The notes under the pieces: generated by a model
Databases searched by the model: none
What the model saw: the letters and a program-made list of their open reading frames with translations, nothing else
Told to the model about the DNA's origin: nothing
Part shown: one piece after another, positions 8,785 to 17,263 of the stretch
How positions within the stretch are numbered: position 1 is the first letter of the stretch
How the letters are laid out: each line of letters begins with the position of its first letter
DNA from: Tardibacter sp963781025
GTDB lineage: Bacteria; Pseudomonadota; Alphaproteobacteria; Sphingomonadales; Sphingomonadaceae
DNA: 64,000 bases
Assembly: GCA_963781025.1 (NCBI GenBank)
Contig: CAWADU010000003.1
Span: 2,294,001-2,358,000, forward strand
Reading direction: 5' to 3'
Program-made: the position numbers and the translations under genes

Positions 8785-8881
8785 CGTTCGGTAGTGGCGC
8801 CATCCTCTGGCAGTCCAGGCACGGCCAGCGCGGGAATGTTCCACCGCCGCGCTTCCCATGCGGTGAGCAGCACTGCGTTTC

Positions 8882-9196
8882 GTGCAGCGTTCCAGTTCAT
8901 CGACATTGTCTGCGAAACGGATCATCGGCATCGGTCCGAAGGGCGGAATTATTTCGGTCCTGCTGGATCCCTCGGCGGGATCTCTCGCGGCGCAGCGCGC
9001 GTCGGCAATCTATATCGCATTCCTTGCGCTGCTGACGCCTTTTTTGGGCCAGGCACAAAAGGCCGAGGGGGTGGCGGGCATTCTGGAAATCATGAACCTG
9101 GTCGCGCCCGGACAGGTTTTGTCGCGATCGGTCTGGTTTGCGTGGTCGCGGCAATGGCGGGCGCGCCAGCCAAATCCTGAAGTATTGCCGCTGTAA
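8882..9196 (+). CDS. Doubtful small membrane protein, possibly frameshifted
   Basis: A GTG-initiated frame of 104 residues has a hydrophobic segment (AIYIAFLALLTPFLGQ) and then loses hydrophobic character. If one T is added to the TTTT run at 9117-9120, the frame continues into FVAIGLVCVVAAMAGA and ends at 9180, giving a compact protein with two plausible membrane helices. I recognise no family. It may be a real small gene with an indel, a remnant, or chance. Confidence 0.25.
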   Translation: MQRSSSSTLSAKRIIGIGPKGGIISVLLDPSAGSLAAQRASAIYIAFLALLTPFLGQAQKAEGVAGILEIMNLVAPGQVLSRSVWFAWSRQWRARQPNPEVLPL

Positions 9197-9261
9197 TTTG
9201 AAATTGCCGCCAGAGTGGCCTAGGACGTCCGCACCTCGTCCGAACAGCCGAAGGCGTAGCG

Positions 9262-9933
9262 TTGAAAAAGAACAGCAGGCAGTTTGTGGGGACCGTCGCC
9301 ATATTGCTGACGCTTCTGGCGGCGATGACCGGGTTGGTCGCCTATTCCCCCACGCTTTACCGGTGGTTCTGCAGTGCGACCGGCTATGGCGGGACCGTTC
9401 GCAGAGCCGTCATGCCGATCGATCAAGCGGCCGCTGCGCCCGGCCCGGACGCCAAGAAAATCGTCGTCATATTCGATTCCAATGTCGCGCCTGGCCTGCC
9501 ATGGGACTTCAAGCCCGAACAGCGTCGCATCGAGGTGCCCTTCGGAAAGCCAACCCAGGTCTATTACGACGCGGTGAACAACTCCGGCGAGACGATCGTT
9601 GCGCGGGCGGTCTACAATATCACGCCGGACCAGGTGGCGCCCTATTTCTTCAAAATACAGTGTTTCTGCTTCACCAACGAGAAGCTGAAACCCGGCGAAC
9701 ACGCGCGAATGCCGCTCATCTTCTACATCGACAAACAGGCCACGCAGGATCCCGATGTCCAGCTGGTGCATGAAGTGACCCTGTCCTACACATTCTACCG
9801 GCAGGACGATCTGACGCCCGAAGCGGTCGCGAATACACGCGACCTCGGCACTGGATCGGCAGGCGAGGAGCGCCAGTTCAAGCAGAGCGGGACGGCTAGT
9901 TTCGCCAATGATGCCAAGGGTTCAAGCCGATGA
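9262..9933 (+). CDS. ctaG: Cytochrome c oxidase assembly protein Cox11/CtaG
   Basis: Membrane-anchored periplasmic copper chaperone that delivers CuB to subunit I of haem-copper oxidases. One transmembrane helix (about residues 9-28) is followed by YRWFCSATGYGGT and the copper-binding KIQCFCFTNEKL motif, both diagnostic. The start is a TTG at 9262 (KKNSRQF follows) with AAGGCG upstream; 223 residues is slightly longer than usual because of a tail after YTFYRQDD. No oxidase subunit genes are visible nearby, so here it is an orphan, followed 13 bases later by a PCuAC-like gene. Confidence 0.95.
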   Translation: MKKNSRQFVGTVAILLTLLAAMTGLVAYSPTLYRWFCSATGYGGTVRRAVMPIDQAAAAPGPDAKKIVVIFDSNVAPGLPWDFKPEQRRIEVPFGKPTQVYYDAVNNSGETIVARAVYNITPDQVAPYFFKIQCFCFTNEKLKPGEHARMPLIFYIDKQATQDPDVQLVHEVTLSYTFYRQDDLTPEAVANTRDLGTGSAGEERQFKQSGTASFANDAKGSSR

Positions 9934-9946
9934 AGGAAACATATTG

Positions 9947-10393
9947 ATGAATATAAAGGCCGTCTGGCCCGCAGTCACTGCGATGACGATACTGGCATCC
10001 TGGCCCGTGAGCGACGCGGCGGCGCACAGCTATCATATTGGGGATATCCAGATCGGACATCTTTGGGCCAAGCCAACGGGTGACCACTCGTTCCGCGTGT
10101 ACGGACCGCTTTTGAACAACGGCGCTGCGACCGATACGCTGGCGGCGGTTCACGGACCGAAAGGCAGCAAGGTGCAGTTCGCCACAACCCGGAATGGGCA
10201 TGAGCAGCCGCTTGCATCAGTCAAATTGCCACAGGGGGCGCCTGTCTCGCTGGCCGCCTGGAGCGCGCACATCGACATAGACCAAATCAGCGGCCGGTTC
10301 GAAAAGGGAAAGATGATACCGCTGGTGTTCGAATTCGCTCACGCTGGTTCCGTACATGTGGCTGCATTGGTGGAGAGTTCGGCCTCCGACTAG
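9947..10393 (+). CDS. PCuAC-like periplasmic copper chaperone with weak ligand set
   Basis: A 148-residue exported protein with a signal peptide ending about AAA/HSYH, then the start of the PCuAC fold (YHIGDIQIGHLWAKPT, VYGPLLNNGAATDTL). PCuAC proteins bind Cu(I) through two Met and two His and help load CuA. Here the first ligand block appears as RNGHEQ and the second as WSAHIDID, so the usual methionines are missing. The gene follows ctaG by 13 bases with an AAGGAA ribosome site and surely shares its mRNA. Fold assignment is good; copper binding is uncertain. Confidence 0.8.
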   Translation: MNIKAVWPAVTAMTILASWPVSDAAAHSYHIGDIQIGHLWAKPTGDHSFRVYGPLLNNGAATDTLAAVHGPKGSKVQFATTRNGHEQPLASVKLPQGAPVSLAAWSAHIDIDQISGRFEKGKMIPLVFEFAHAGSVHVAALVESSASD

Positions 10394-10598
10394 CACGTGT
10401 AGAGCCCTGATGCGGATGTCGTGCGGTTACCAGGACGGAGCCGCTCCTAAAGCCATCGCTTTTCAAAGAGCGGTTGTGAATCAAAGGTCAGACGATTTGG
10501 AAATCCCCTTTGTCAACACGACCGAAGGGTGGCCGCCAGTTCAGGATTCATTGCAACGAAACATGATGGCGTGCATATAAAAGGCAAGGAGTGCACCC

Positions 10599-10949
10599 AT
10601 GCTTGCCGCATTTTTGGATGATATTCGCGATGGCGATCTGATCGCGCCGCGTCTTATGGCGGAGCGCCTGCGCTTGCCAATGACGCGCTTGTCGCGACTC
10701 GCCCACATCAATCGCAACACCATGACCGCCCGTCCGGGCAGCCCTGCCGTGCAGGCCAAGCTCGGCGAAATCGCCCGCATCATCGCCCGCGCGGCCGAAC
10801 TCGCGGGCGACGAAGGCAAGGCGATCATTTGGTTCAAGCATCAGCCGCTCCCCGGATTTGGGAAGACGGCGGAAGAGCTGGTCGAGGCAGGCCATGCCGA
10901 TATCGTGATTGAAGATCTCGATCGCATGGCCGCCGGCGTTTATTCCTGA
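10599..10949 (+). CDS. Xre/MbcA/ParS-type antitoxin
   Basis: A 116-residue protein with the antitoxin fold that partners RES-domain toxins: an N-terminal DNA-binding-like part (LRLPMTRLSRLAHINRNTM) and the C-terminal DUF2384 region (ARAAELAGDEGKAIIWFKHQPLPGFGKTA) that blocks the toxin active site. A strong AAGGAG ribosome site lies 10 bases before the ATG. It precedes the RES gene by 65 bases on the same strand. In such modules the antitoxin normally represses the pair. Confidence 0.88.
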   Translation: MLAAFLDDIRDGDLIAPRLMAERLRLPMTRLSRLAHINRNTMTARPGSPAVQAKLGEIARIIARAAELAGDEGKAIIWFKHQPLPGFGKTAEELVEAGHADIVIEDLDRMAAGVYS

Positions 10950-11014
10950 CGTGGCCCATCGCGGTTGAGCAGCTTCGCCGTGCCTTTTCCTGCTCTGGCC
11001 GATAGACCCGCGCC

Positions 11015-11533
11015 ATGACCTATGCGGTTGCGCCGCTGTCGATCCCGCTCTGGCGGATGATACGGATTCGGCATCAGTTCAGCCCGATGTCAGGGGAAGG
11101 CGGCCGTCTCTATGGCGGGCGTTGGAACATGAAGGGCTGGCCGGCGCTCTATCTGGCAGTCGACGCGGTCACCGCCGTCGCAGAATATTATCAGGGCTTG
11201 CCAAAGCCCGGAACATTGGTCCCGTATCATCTTGAAGCACGCGCGATCGCTGATCTCACCAACGCCGAGGCCGCGCCTTGCGACGGGCGCGTCGCCGAGG
11301 CGATGGCTGCCAACTGGAAGGCCGAAGCGTTGCTGGAGGGTAAAGTCCCGCCGAGCTGGGTGCTGTCGCAAGAACTGATTGCGGCAGGCGCCGAAGGTGC
11401 GCTCGTACCGTCAGCGCAAAACCCGGGCGGTCGAAATCTTGTGCTGTGGCGGTGGCATGGAGAGCAGGAGGGAGAGGGGGCCGCGCTCACTGCCTTGGAT
11501 CCGGATAAGGCACTGAAGAAGCCTTTCGGATAA
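11015..11533 (+). CDS. RES-domain toxin (NAD-consuming/ADP-ribosylating family)
   Basis: A 172-residue RES domain protein. The family blocks are clear: an Arg-rich RIRHQFSPMSGEGGRLYGGRWN start, LYLAVDAVTAVAEYY with the catalytic-region Glu, and the late PSAQNPGGRNLVLW that carries the Ser. RES toxins either phosphorolyse or hydrolyse NAD (MbcT) or ADP-ribosylate phosphoribosyl-pyrophosphate synthetase (ParT, characterised from Sphingobium). Paired with the Xre/ParS antitoxin just upstream. No obvious ribosome site precedes the ATG, in line with lower toxin translation. Confidence 0.9.
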   Translation: MTYAVAPLSIPLWRMIRIRHQFSPMSGEGGRLYGGRWNMKGWPALYLAVDAVTAVAEYYQGLPKPGTLVPYHLEARAIADLTNAEAAPCDGRVAEAMAANWKAEALLEGKVPPSWVLSQELIAAGAEGALVPSAQNPGGRNLVLWRWHGEQEGEGAALTALDPDKALKKPFG

Positions 11534-11707
11534 CCACAGTCGCAGGCGCATCCGCATAGGGTATGAACTCGTCGCGCGAGCCTGGCGACCCCCGCGGCGT
11601 GTGTCGTCGGCGAGGACCTTGGCGGAATCATGACGCGCTGCGGTGGATCGCCGGCAATCCGCCCGCGGACGGCGCATCGAATACCCCGAACCCTTCGTCT
11701 GCTTCTC

Positions 11708-11899
11708 TCAGACCCTGAGGGCGAGCCAGGCAACAAGACCCAGGAGCAGCGCCATCAACGTGAAGGACGCCGACATCAACCCCCAGCCGACCAGCGACAG
11801 GATCGGCGCATCGGGCCGCTGATCGCGGCGGTTTCTTTTCATGCTCGTCAGAACGAAGGCAGCCAATAATCCATAGATGAAAACCGCTATATCCAGCAT
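11708..11899 (-). CDS. Small two-helix membrane protein
   Basis: A 63-residue protein of two hydrophobic helices (IAVFIYGLLAAFVLTS and GLMSASFTLMALLLGLVAWL) separated by a basic loop. The ATG at 11899 is chosen because GGGG lies eight bases upstream; an ATG at 11923 lacks a ribosome site. No family recognised. Confidence 0.55.
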   Translation of the reverse strand: MLDIAVFIYGLLAAFVLTSMKRNRRDQRPDAPILSLVGWGLMSASFTLMALLLGLVAWLALRV

Positions 11900-12122
11900 C
11901 AACGACCCCGATCCCACTCGCATACGCTGCTAGGTGAGCGGGGCAGGCCGATGCAAGCCCATCGCCTCGAATTTGCCGACCGGAAAAGGCAATCTGCCGC
12001 AGAGTCGGGCTCCCGGGCCTTTCCGCCCCGTCGCAATTTCGGGAACGGCTGGGCGTTGAGAGCGTATTTGGTTGGACCGAGACGCAACCCGTGTGTCTCC
12101 GCGCAGGTGTAGGAGCAACGCT

Positions 12123-12392
12123 ATGGGTATCATTCTGATGCTGATTATTGGCGGCATACTTGGCTGGCTTGCCAGCCTGGTCATGCGTACCGATGCCCAG
12201 CAGGGAATCGTTCTGAACGTTGTCGTGGGTATCATTGGCGCCGTGCTGGGCGGCTTCCTGCTGACCCCGCTTATTGGTGGCGCACCCATCACCACGGGCG
12301 CCTATGATATGCGCTCGCTGCTCGTCTCCTTCCTGGGAGCCGTGATATTGCTGGCGATCGTAAACCTGTTCCGTCGCGGGCGCGTTCGGTAA
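12123..12392 (+). CDS. GlsB/YeaQ/YmgE-family stress membrane protein
   Basis: An 89-residue glycine-rich membrane protein with three short helices: GIILMLIIGGILGWLAS, GIVLNVVVGIIGAVLGGFLL and SLLVSFLGAVILLAIVN. This is the transglycosylase-associated (Tag) family, linked to general stress. The ATG at 12123 has GGAG about eight bases upstream. A strong hairpin follows the stop by eight bases. Confidence 0.9.
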   Translation: MGIILMLIIGGILGWLASLVMRTDAQQGIVLNVVVGIIGAVLGGFLLTPLIGGAPITTGAYDMRSLLVSFLGAVILLAIVNLFRRGRVR

Positions 12393-12400
12393 CTGAATAA

Positions 12401-12426
12401 GAAGCGTTCGCGAAAGCGGACGCTTC
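12401..12426 (+). terminator. GAAA-capped hairpin after the YeaQ-like gene
   Basis: An 11-base stem with one wobble pair closes a GAAA tetraloop, starting eight bases after the stop codon. There is no T-run, so termination would be weak or factor-dependent; it may instead protect the 3' end of the mRNA. Confidence 0.5.
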
Positions 12427-12614
12427 CACGGTGCGTATGATTATGCAGCGTGCCGGACCAGTCGATGTCCTCGCTCTCGCGGTAATCGTCGCGAGCAGGC
12501 AGTCGCGTACCAGCAACATTTCCTATCTCTGCTTGAAAACGGCTTGCGCAAGATGCGCGGCGGCATGATCTGGGGTACGTACAGTCACCCGGGTCGGCAA
12601 GGAGCGGAGCAACG

Positions 12615-14927
12615 ATGGATGTCGGACAGGCCGCGAACGCGGTCATCGATCCTGTGTGCGGGATGATGGTCGACCCGGCCCAAACCCCGCATCACGCCGC
12701 TTATGACGGAACCGAATATCATTTCTGCGGCGGCGGCTGCCGGACGAAATTTGCGGCCGATCCCGAACGCTATCTCGGCGAACGAACCGAGGATGGAGGG
12801 AACCCGCAACCAGGCGCGATCTGGACATGCCCGATGCACCCCGAAGTCCGGCAGGATCATCCGGGTGCCTGCCCCATCTGCGGCATGGCGCTGGAACCGG
12901 AGATGGCGACCGCCGACACCGGCCCCAGCCCGGAGCTGGTCGACATGTCCCGCCGGTTCTGGATCGCGCTTGTGCTCACGGCCCCGGTGTTCGTGCTGGA
13001 GATGGGCGGGCATCTGATCCCGGGAATGCACCACTACCTATCGCCCCGTCTCTCGACCTTCATACAGTTGCTGCTGGCGACGCCGGTGGTGCTTTGGGCG
13101 GGTACGCCGTTTTTCGAGCGCGGCTGGGCATCGGTGAAGACCCGCAACCTCAACATGTTCACCTTGATCGCTCTGGGAACCGGCGTCGCCTGGAGCTACA
13201 GCGTCGTCGCGACGCTTGCGCCGGGCATTTTCCCTGCCGCGTTCAGGACCGGGGTTGGCACGGTGGCGGTCTATTTCGAGGCCGCCGCCGTCATCACCGT
13301 CCTTGTGCTGCTCGGTCAGGTGCTCGAGTTACGTGCCCGCGAACGCACGTCGGGCGCGATCAAGGCGCTGCTCAACCTGGCACCGAAAACGGCGCGCCGG
13401 ATCGGGGCGCAGGGCGTCGAGGAGGAGGTCCCGCTTGACGTTGTTGCGGTCGGCGACCGCCTGCGGGTCCGCCCCGGCGAGAAGGTGCCGGTCGACGGCG
13501 TCGTCGAGGACGGCCGCTCGTCATTGGACGAAGCGATGGTCACGGGCGAATCCATGCCGGTATTGAGGTCGACTGGCGACAAGGTCATCGGCGGCACGCT
13601 GAACCAGACCGGTGCGCTTGTGATCCGCGCCGAAAGGGTGGGCCGCGACACCGTGCTTGCCCGGATCGTCCAGATGGTAGCCGAGGCGCAGCGGTCGCGC
13701 GCGCCGATCCAGCGCCTGGCCGACCGGGTCTCGGGCTGGTTCGTGCCGCTTGTCCTCGCTGTTGCTGCGCTCGCCTTTGCCGCCTGGGGAATATGGGGGC
13801 CGGAGCCGCGCCTGGCCCATGGTTTGGTGGCGGCGGTCGCCGTGGTCATCATCGCCTGTCCCTGCGCGCTGGGCCTCGCGACGCCCATGTCGATCATGGT
13901 CGGAATAGGCAGGGGCGCGGGGCTTGGCGTGCTGATCAGGAGCGCCGAGGCGCTTGAGCGCATGGAAAAGGTCGACACGCTGGTGATCGACAAGACCGGC
14001 ACGTTGACCGAAGGTAAGCCTTCGCTGAACCGGATTGTCGTCCGTCAGGGCTTCGACGAGAATGAAGTGCTGCGCCTTTCGGCCGGCGTCGAACGCGCCT
14101 CGGAACATCCGCTGGCGCATGCCGTGGTCGCTGCCGCCGACGAGCGGAACATCCCGATTCCGCAGGTGGCCGAATTCGATTCGCCGACGGGCAAGGGGGC
14201 GGTTGGCGTTGTCGAAGGCAGACAGATTGCATTGGGCAATGCCGCTTTCCTGTTGGAGCGGGGCGTGGATGTCGCGGCGCTGGCCGCGCGAGCGGACGAA
14301 CTCAGGGCCGACGGCGCAACCGTCATCTTCGCGGGCATTGACGGGGAGGTGGCGGGTATCCTCGCCATTGCCGACGTGATCAAGCGAACAACACCCGAGG
14401 CGCTGGCCGCCCTCAGGGCGGATGGCATCCGGGTCGTTATGCTGACGGGCGACAATCGCACCACGGCCGAAGCGGTGGCGCGGCGGCTGGGGATCGACGA
14501 GGTCGAGGCCGAAGTGCTGCCCGGCCGCAAAAGCGAAATCGTCGAACGATTGAAGCGCGAAGGGGCCATTGTCGCCATGGCGGGCGATGGCGTGAATGAC
14601 GCGCCCGCGCTTGCCGCTGCGGAAGTCGGAATCGCCATGGCTTCAGGAACCGACGTCGCGATCGAAAGCGCAGGCGTCACCCTGCTCAAGGGCGATTTGA
14701 ACGGCATCGTCCGCGCGCGCCGCCTGAGCAAAGCCACCATGTCCAACATCCGCCAGAACCTGTTTTTCGCATTCGTCTACAATGCGGCGGGCGTGCCGAT
14801 TGCGGCAGGGGCGCTCTATCCGTTCTTCGGCGTGCTGCTGTCGCCGATCATCGCGGCGGCCGCCATGGCGCTGTCGTCGGTCAGCGTCGTCACCAATGCC
14901 CTGCGGCTCAACCGCGTGAGGCTGTAA
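12615..14927 (+). CDS. copA: Copper-exporting P1B-type ATPase with YHS and heavy-metal-binding domains
   Basis: A 770-residue P-type ATPase for Cu(I) export. Domain order: YHS metal-binding domain (residues about 10-55, DPVCGMMVD and CGGGC), a CPMHPEVRQDHPGACPICGM zinc-ribbon-like domain (about 72-92), eight membrane helices, actuator TGES, the CPC ion site (IIACPCALGLATP), phosphorylation motif DKTGTLT and hinge GDGVNDAP. It has no N-terminal HMA (CxxC) domain, which places it with the YHS/HMBD copper ATPases rather than classical CopA. Located 2.2 kb downstream of ctaG and the PCuAC-like gene, within a loose copper-handling group. Confidence 0.95.
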   Translation: MDVGQAANAVIDPVCGMMVDPAQTPHHAAYDGTEYHFCGGGCRTKFAADPERYLGERTEDGGNPQPGAIWTCPMHPEVRQDHPGACPICGMALEPEMATADTGPSPELVDMSRRFWIALVLTAPVFVLEMGGHLIPGMHHYLSPRLSTFIQLLLATPVVLWAGTPFFERGWASVKTRNLNMFTLIALGTGVAWSYSVVATLAPGIFPAAFRTGVGTVAVYFEAAAVITVLVLLGQVLELRARERTSGAIKALLNLAPKTARRIGAQGVEEEVPLDVVAVGDRLRVRPGEKVPVDGVVEDGRSSLDEAMVTGESMPVLRSTGDKVIGGTLNQTGALVIRAERVGRDTVLARIVQMVAEAQRSRAPIQRLADRVSGWFVPLVLAVAALAFAAWGIWGPEPRLAHGLVAAVAVVIIACPCALGLATPMSIMVGIGRGAGLGVLIRSAEALERMEKVDTLVIDKTGTLTEGKPSLNRIVVRQGFDENEVLRLSAGVERASEHPLAHAVVAAADERNIPIPQVAEFDSPTGKGAVGVVEGRQIALGNAAFLLERGVDVAALAARADELRADGATVIFAGIDGEVAGILAIADVIKRTTPEALAALRADGIRVVMLTGDNRTTAEAVARRLGIDEVEAEVLPGRKSEIVERLKREGAIVAMAGDGVNDAPALAAAEVGIAMASGTDVAIESAGVTLLKGDLNGIVRARRLSKATMSNIRQNLFFAFVYNAAGVPIAAGALYPFFGVLLSPIIAAAAMALSSVSVVTNALRLNRVRL

Positions 14928-14933
14928 GCCCGC

Positions 14934-16223
14934 CTATCGCCGGTCCGGCTGCGGATGACGCAACAGCGCGAGTGCGACAAAGCTGACCAGTCCGGCCGCG
15001 CCCAGATAAAGCCCGACCGGAGATAGCCCGCCGCGATCGGCCAGCGCCTGCGCGATCATCGGGGCGAGCGCACCGCCAAGGATGCCGCCGATGTTGAACG
15101 CCATCGACGCCCCGGTGTAGCGCACCTGCGCCGGGAACAGGCCGGGTAACCACGCGCCGAGCGGCCCATAGACGAAGCCCATCAGCGTCAGGGCCAGCGC
15201 CAGGAACAGAAACACGAGCAACAGCGACCCGCTGCCCATCATCGGTGACAGCAGGAATCCGGCGAACACGGTGCCGATGCACCCGGCCATCAGCACAATG
15301 CGGGGGTTGCTGGCGTCCGACAGCCATCCGGCCGCAATGATGCCGCCTGCCATGAAGAGGATCGCGCCAAGCTGTACGGCAAGGAACATCTCGCGCGAAT
15401 AGCCGAGCGTGGTCGTGCCATAGCCAAGCGCGAACGCCGTCGCGAGGTAGAAGATCGCAAAGCACGCGATCACGGCGAATGTGCCCGCCAGCGTCTCGCG
15501 CCAGTGATGGCGGAACAATGTCGCCAGCGGCACGCGGGGCGGCGGCCCTTCGGCCATCGCCGCCGCGAAGGCCGGCGTTTCAGTCAGCCTCAGCCGCACC
15601 CAAAGGCCAAGGCCCACCAGCAGGGCGCTGGCCAGGAACGGCAGCCGCCATCCCCATTCGCGAAACTGTTCAGGCGTAAGGACGAGGCCGAGCAACAGGA
15701 AAAGCCCGTTGGCGGCGATAAAGCCAACCGGGGCGCCCAACTGGGGAAACATGCCGAACCGCGCCCGCCATCCGGGAGGCGCGTTCTCCACCGCGAGCAA
15801 TGCCGCGCCGCCCCATTCGCCGCCCAGCCCGAAGCCCTGTCCGAACCGCAGGACACACAGCAGCAAGGGCGCGACCCAGCCGACCATCTGGTAGGTCGGC
15901 AGGAAGGCGATCGCCAGCGTCGATCCGCCCATCAGCATGAGCGAGGCGACGAGGGTCGACTTGCGGCCGATCCTGTCACCGAAATGGCCGAACACGCTTG
16001 CGCCAAGCGGTCGCGCGACAAAGGCAAGGCCGAAGCTGGCATAAGCCGCGAACAATTGCGCCGAGGCGGATTCAGAGGGGAAGAACAAAGGACCGAACAC
16101 CAGGGCGGCGGCGGTCGCATAGATATAGAAGTCATAGAATTCGACAGCCGTGCCGACAAGGCTCGCCAGCAATATGCGGCGGATGGAAGGCTGCCCCGCA
16201 TGTCTTGCCATCGCCGTCATCAA
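14934..16223 (-). CDS. MHS-family MFS transporter
   Basis: A 429-residue, 12-helix metabolite:H+ symporter family protein: LVGTAVEFYDFYIYA in helix 1, GHFGDRIGRKSTLV in loop 2-3 and GQGFGLGGEWGGAALL in helix 5. It ends seven bases from the copA stop in convergent orientation. Relatives carry shikimate, citrate, dicarboxylates or osmolytes; the substrate is not readable here. Two alternative ATGs (16223, 16220) make little difference. Confidence 0.9.
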   Translation of the reverse strand: MMTAMARHAGQPSIRRILLASLVGTAVEFYDFYIYATAAALVFGPLFFPSESASAQLFAAYASFGLAFVARPLGASVFGHFGDRIGRKSTLVASLMLMGGSTLAIAFLPTYQMVGWVAPLLLCVLRFGQGFGLGGEWGGAALLAVENAPPGWRARFGMFPQLGAPVGFIAANGLFLLLGLVLTPEQFREWGWRLPFLASALLVGLGLWVRLRLTETPAFAAAMAEGPPPRVPLATLFRHHWRETLAGTFAVIACFAIFYLATAFALGYGTTTLGYSREMFLAVQLGAILFMAGGIIAAGWLSDASNPRIVLMAGCIGTVFAGFLLSPMMGSGSLLLVFLFLALALTLMGFVYGPLGAWLPGLFPAQVRYTGASMAFNIGGILGGALAPMIAQALADRGGLSPVGLYLGAAGLVSFVALALLRHPQPDRR

Positions 16224-16328
16224 GGTTCCTCCGCCCGGTTGTTCGCCGAAGACGGAATGAAGCCGCGAAGGGGCCCGGTCAATCCATTTGCACCACGTCC
16301 CGGCCCTGGCCCTGGCCTCGGTCCCGGC

Positions 16329-16359
16329 GATGTCCGCCCGTCCGGGATGTCCGCCCGTC
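16329..16359. repeat. Two 14-bp direct repeats, 17-base period
   Basis: The 14-base unit at 16329-16342 recurs exactly at 16346-16359, immediately at the stop codon of the TorF porin gene. Just upstream the sequence is also locally repetitive (CCCTGG units at about 16304-16318). Replication slippage is the simplest cause. Confidence 0.7.
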
Positions 16360-17072
16360 TAGAAGGTGGCGATCAGGGACGCGACGAGCCCGGCCTTCGC
16401 CAGCTTTCCCGCTTCATCGGCGCCGGAATGGTTGGTGTCGACGTAAGGGGCCGAGGCGGTCAGCCAATCATGTGCATAGCTGATGCCGGCCTCCCAATCC
16501 CATTTGTCATTGTAGAAGCCGTTTTCCCTCCCGCCGCGCAGCTTTGCCGTCAACGGCGTGCCCGGCACCGGCATTTCGACGCTGGCGCCAAGATAAAGAT
16601 TGTCGACGTTGGTATTCTTCTGGTCGGGGGCATAGTCTGCCTCGACGCTTACGGTGGCCGTGCCGACGGCGTGGCTGACACTGCCCTGAAGCTCGAGGTA
16701 ATTCACGCCGCTGCCGCCGGGATACAGATAGGCGTAACCGGTGAAGGTATAATCGAACCCCGCTGCATTTGCCTGATAGCCGCCATAGACGTCGACCTCG
16801 ACATTCGTGCCGCCATATTCGGCGATCGACGACGCCCATGCGCCCGCGAACAACCCCATGCGCGTCGTCACGTCGACGCCGCCCTGAACGGCGGGGTCCC
16901 TGTCGGACAGGCTGATGCCGCGAAACCGGTAGTCCGATACGACGCCGATATTGGGAGAGACCGTGATTGCCGGTTGCGGCTCGGTTTCTTCTGCCCGGGC
17001 CGGATAGGACATGAGGAGCACGCCGGACAGCAGACAGGCGACGCCGTAATGGTGCGAAACGCGCAATTTCAT
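16359..17072 (-). CDS. TorF-family putative outer-membrane porin
   Basis: An exported beta-barrel protein of 237 residues. The ATG at 17072 starts a signal peptide (LRVSHHYGVACLLSGVLLM...YPARA). The mature part has VSPNIGVVSDYRFRGISLSD, the hallmark of the TorF (TIGR02001) family, then alternating strands with YGGYQAN, YAYLYPGG, and ends with the terminal aromatic ATF typical of barrel insertion. Function is unproven in the family. It is divergent from the GGDEF-EAL gene across about 190 bases. Confidence 0.9.
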   Translation of the reverse strand: MKLRVSHHYGVACLLSGVLLMSYPARAEETEPQPAITVSPNIGVVSDYRFRGISLSDRDPAVQGGVDVTTRMGLFAGAWASSIAEYGGTNVEVDVYGGYQANAAGFDYTFTGYAYLYPGGSGVNYLELQGSVSHAVGTATVSVEADYAPDQKNTNVDNLYLGASVEMPVPGTPLTAKLRGGRENGFYNDKWDWEAGISYAHDWLTASAPYVDTNHSGADEAGKLAKAGLVASLIATF

Positions 17073-17263
17073 GAAGCTGCTTCCCTCAACTCGATTCCAG
17101 GTTGGATCAAGCCTTGTGAAAATTGAATGAAGGAGGCGGCACTCAGGTGCGGGAGGCCCTTTCTCCAGTTCAAATTTCTCTCCGAAAAACGGCATGTGGA
17201 AAGAGGTTGTTAATCCATACGGCGCATATCGTACGCAATTGAACTTTATTCCGGACAGCAAGA

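Larger units (their letters stand above)
8658..9261. other. 600-base gap with no secure gene
   Basis: Between ectR and ctaG I find no reading frame with recognisable family character. It holds a perfect palindrome (8760-8784) and a weak, possibly frameshifted membrane-protein frame in its second half. The remainder shows nothing I can name. Confidence 0.5.

Noticed and set aside
8481..8906. Minus-strand frame of 141 codons between ectR and ctaG
   Set aside because: Overlaps the conserved end of ectR and shows no recognisable domain.
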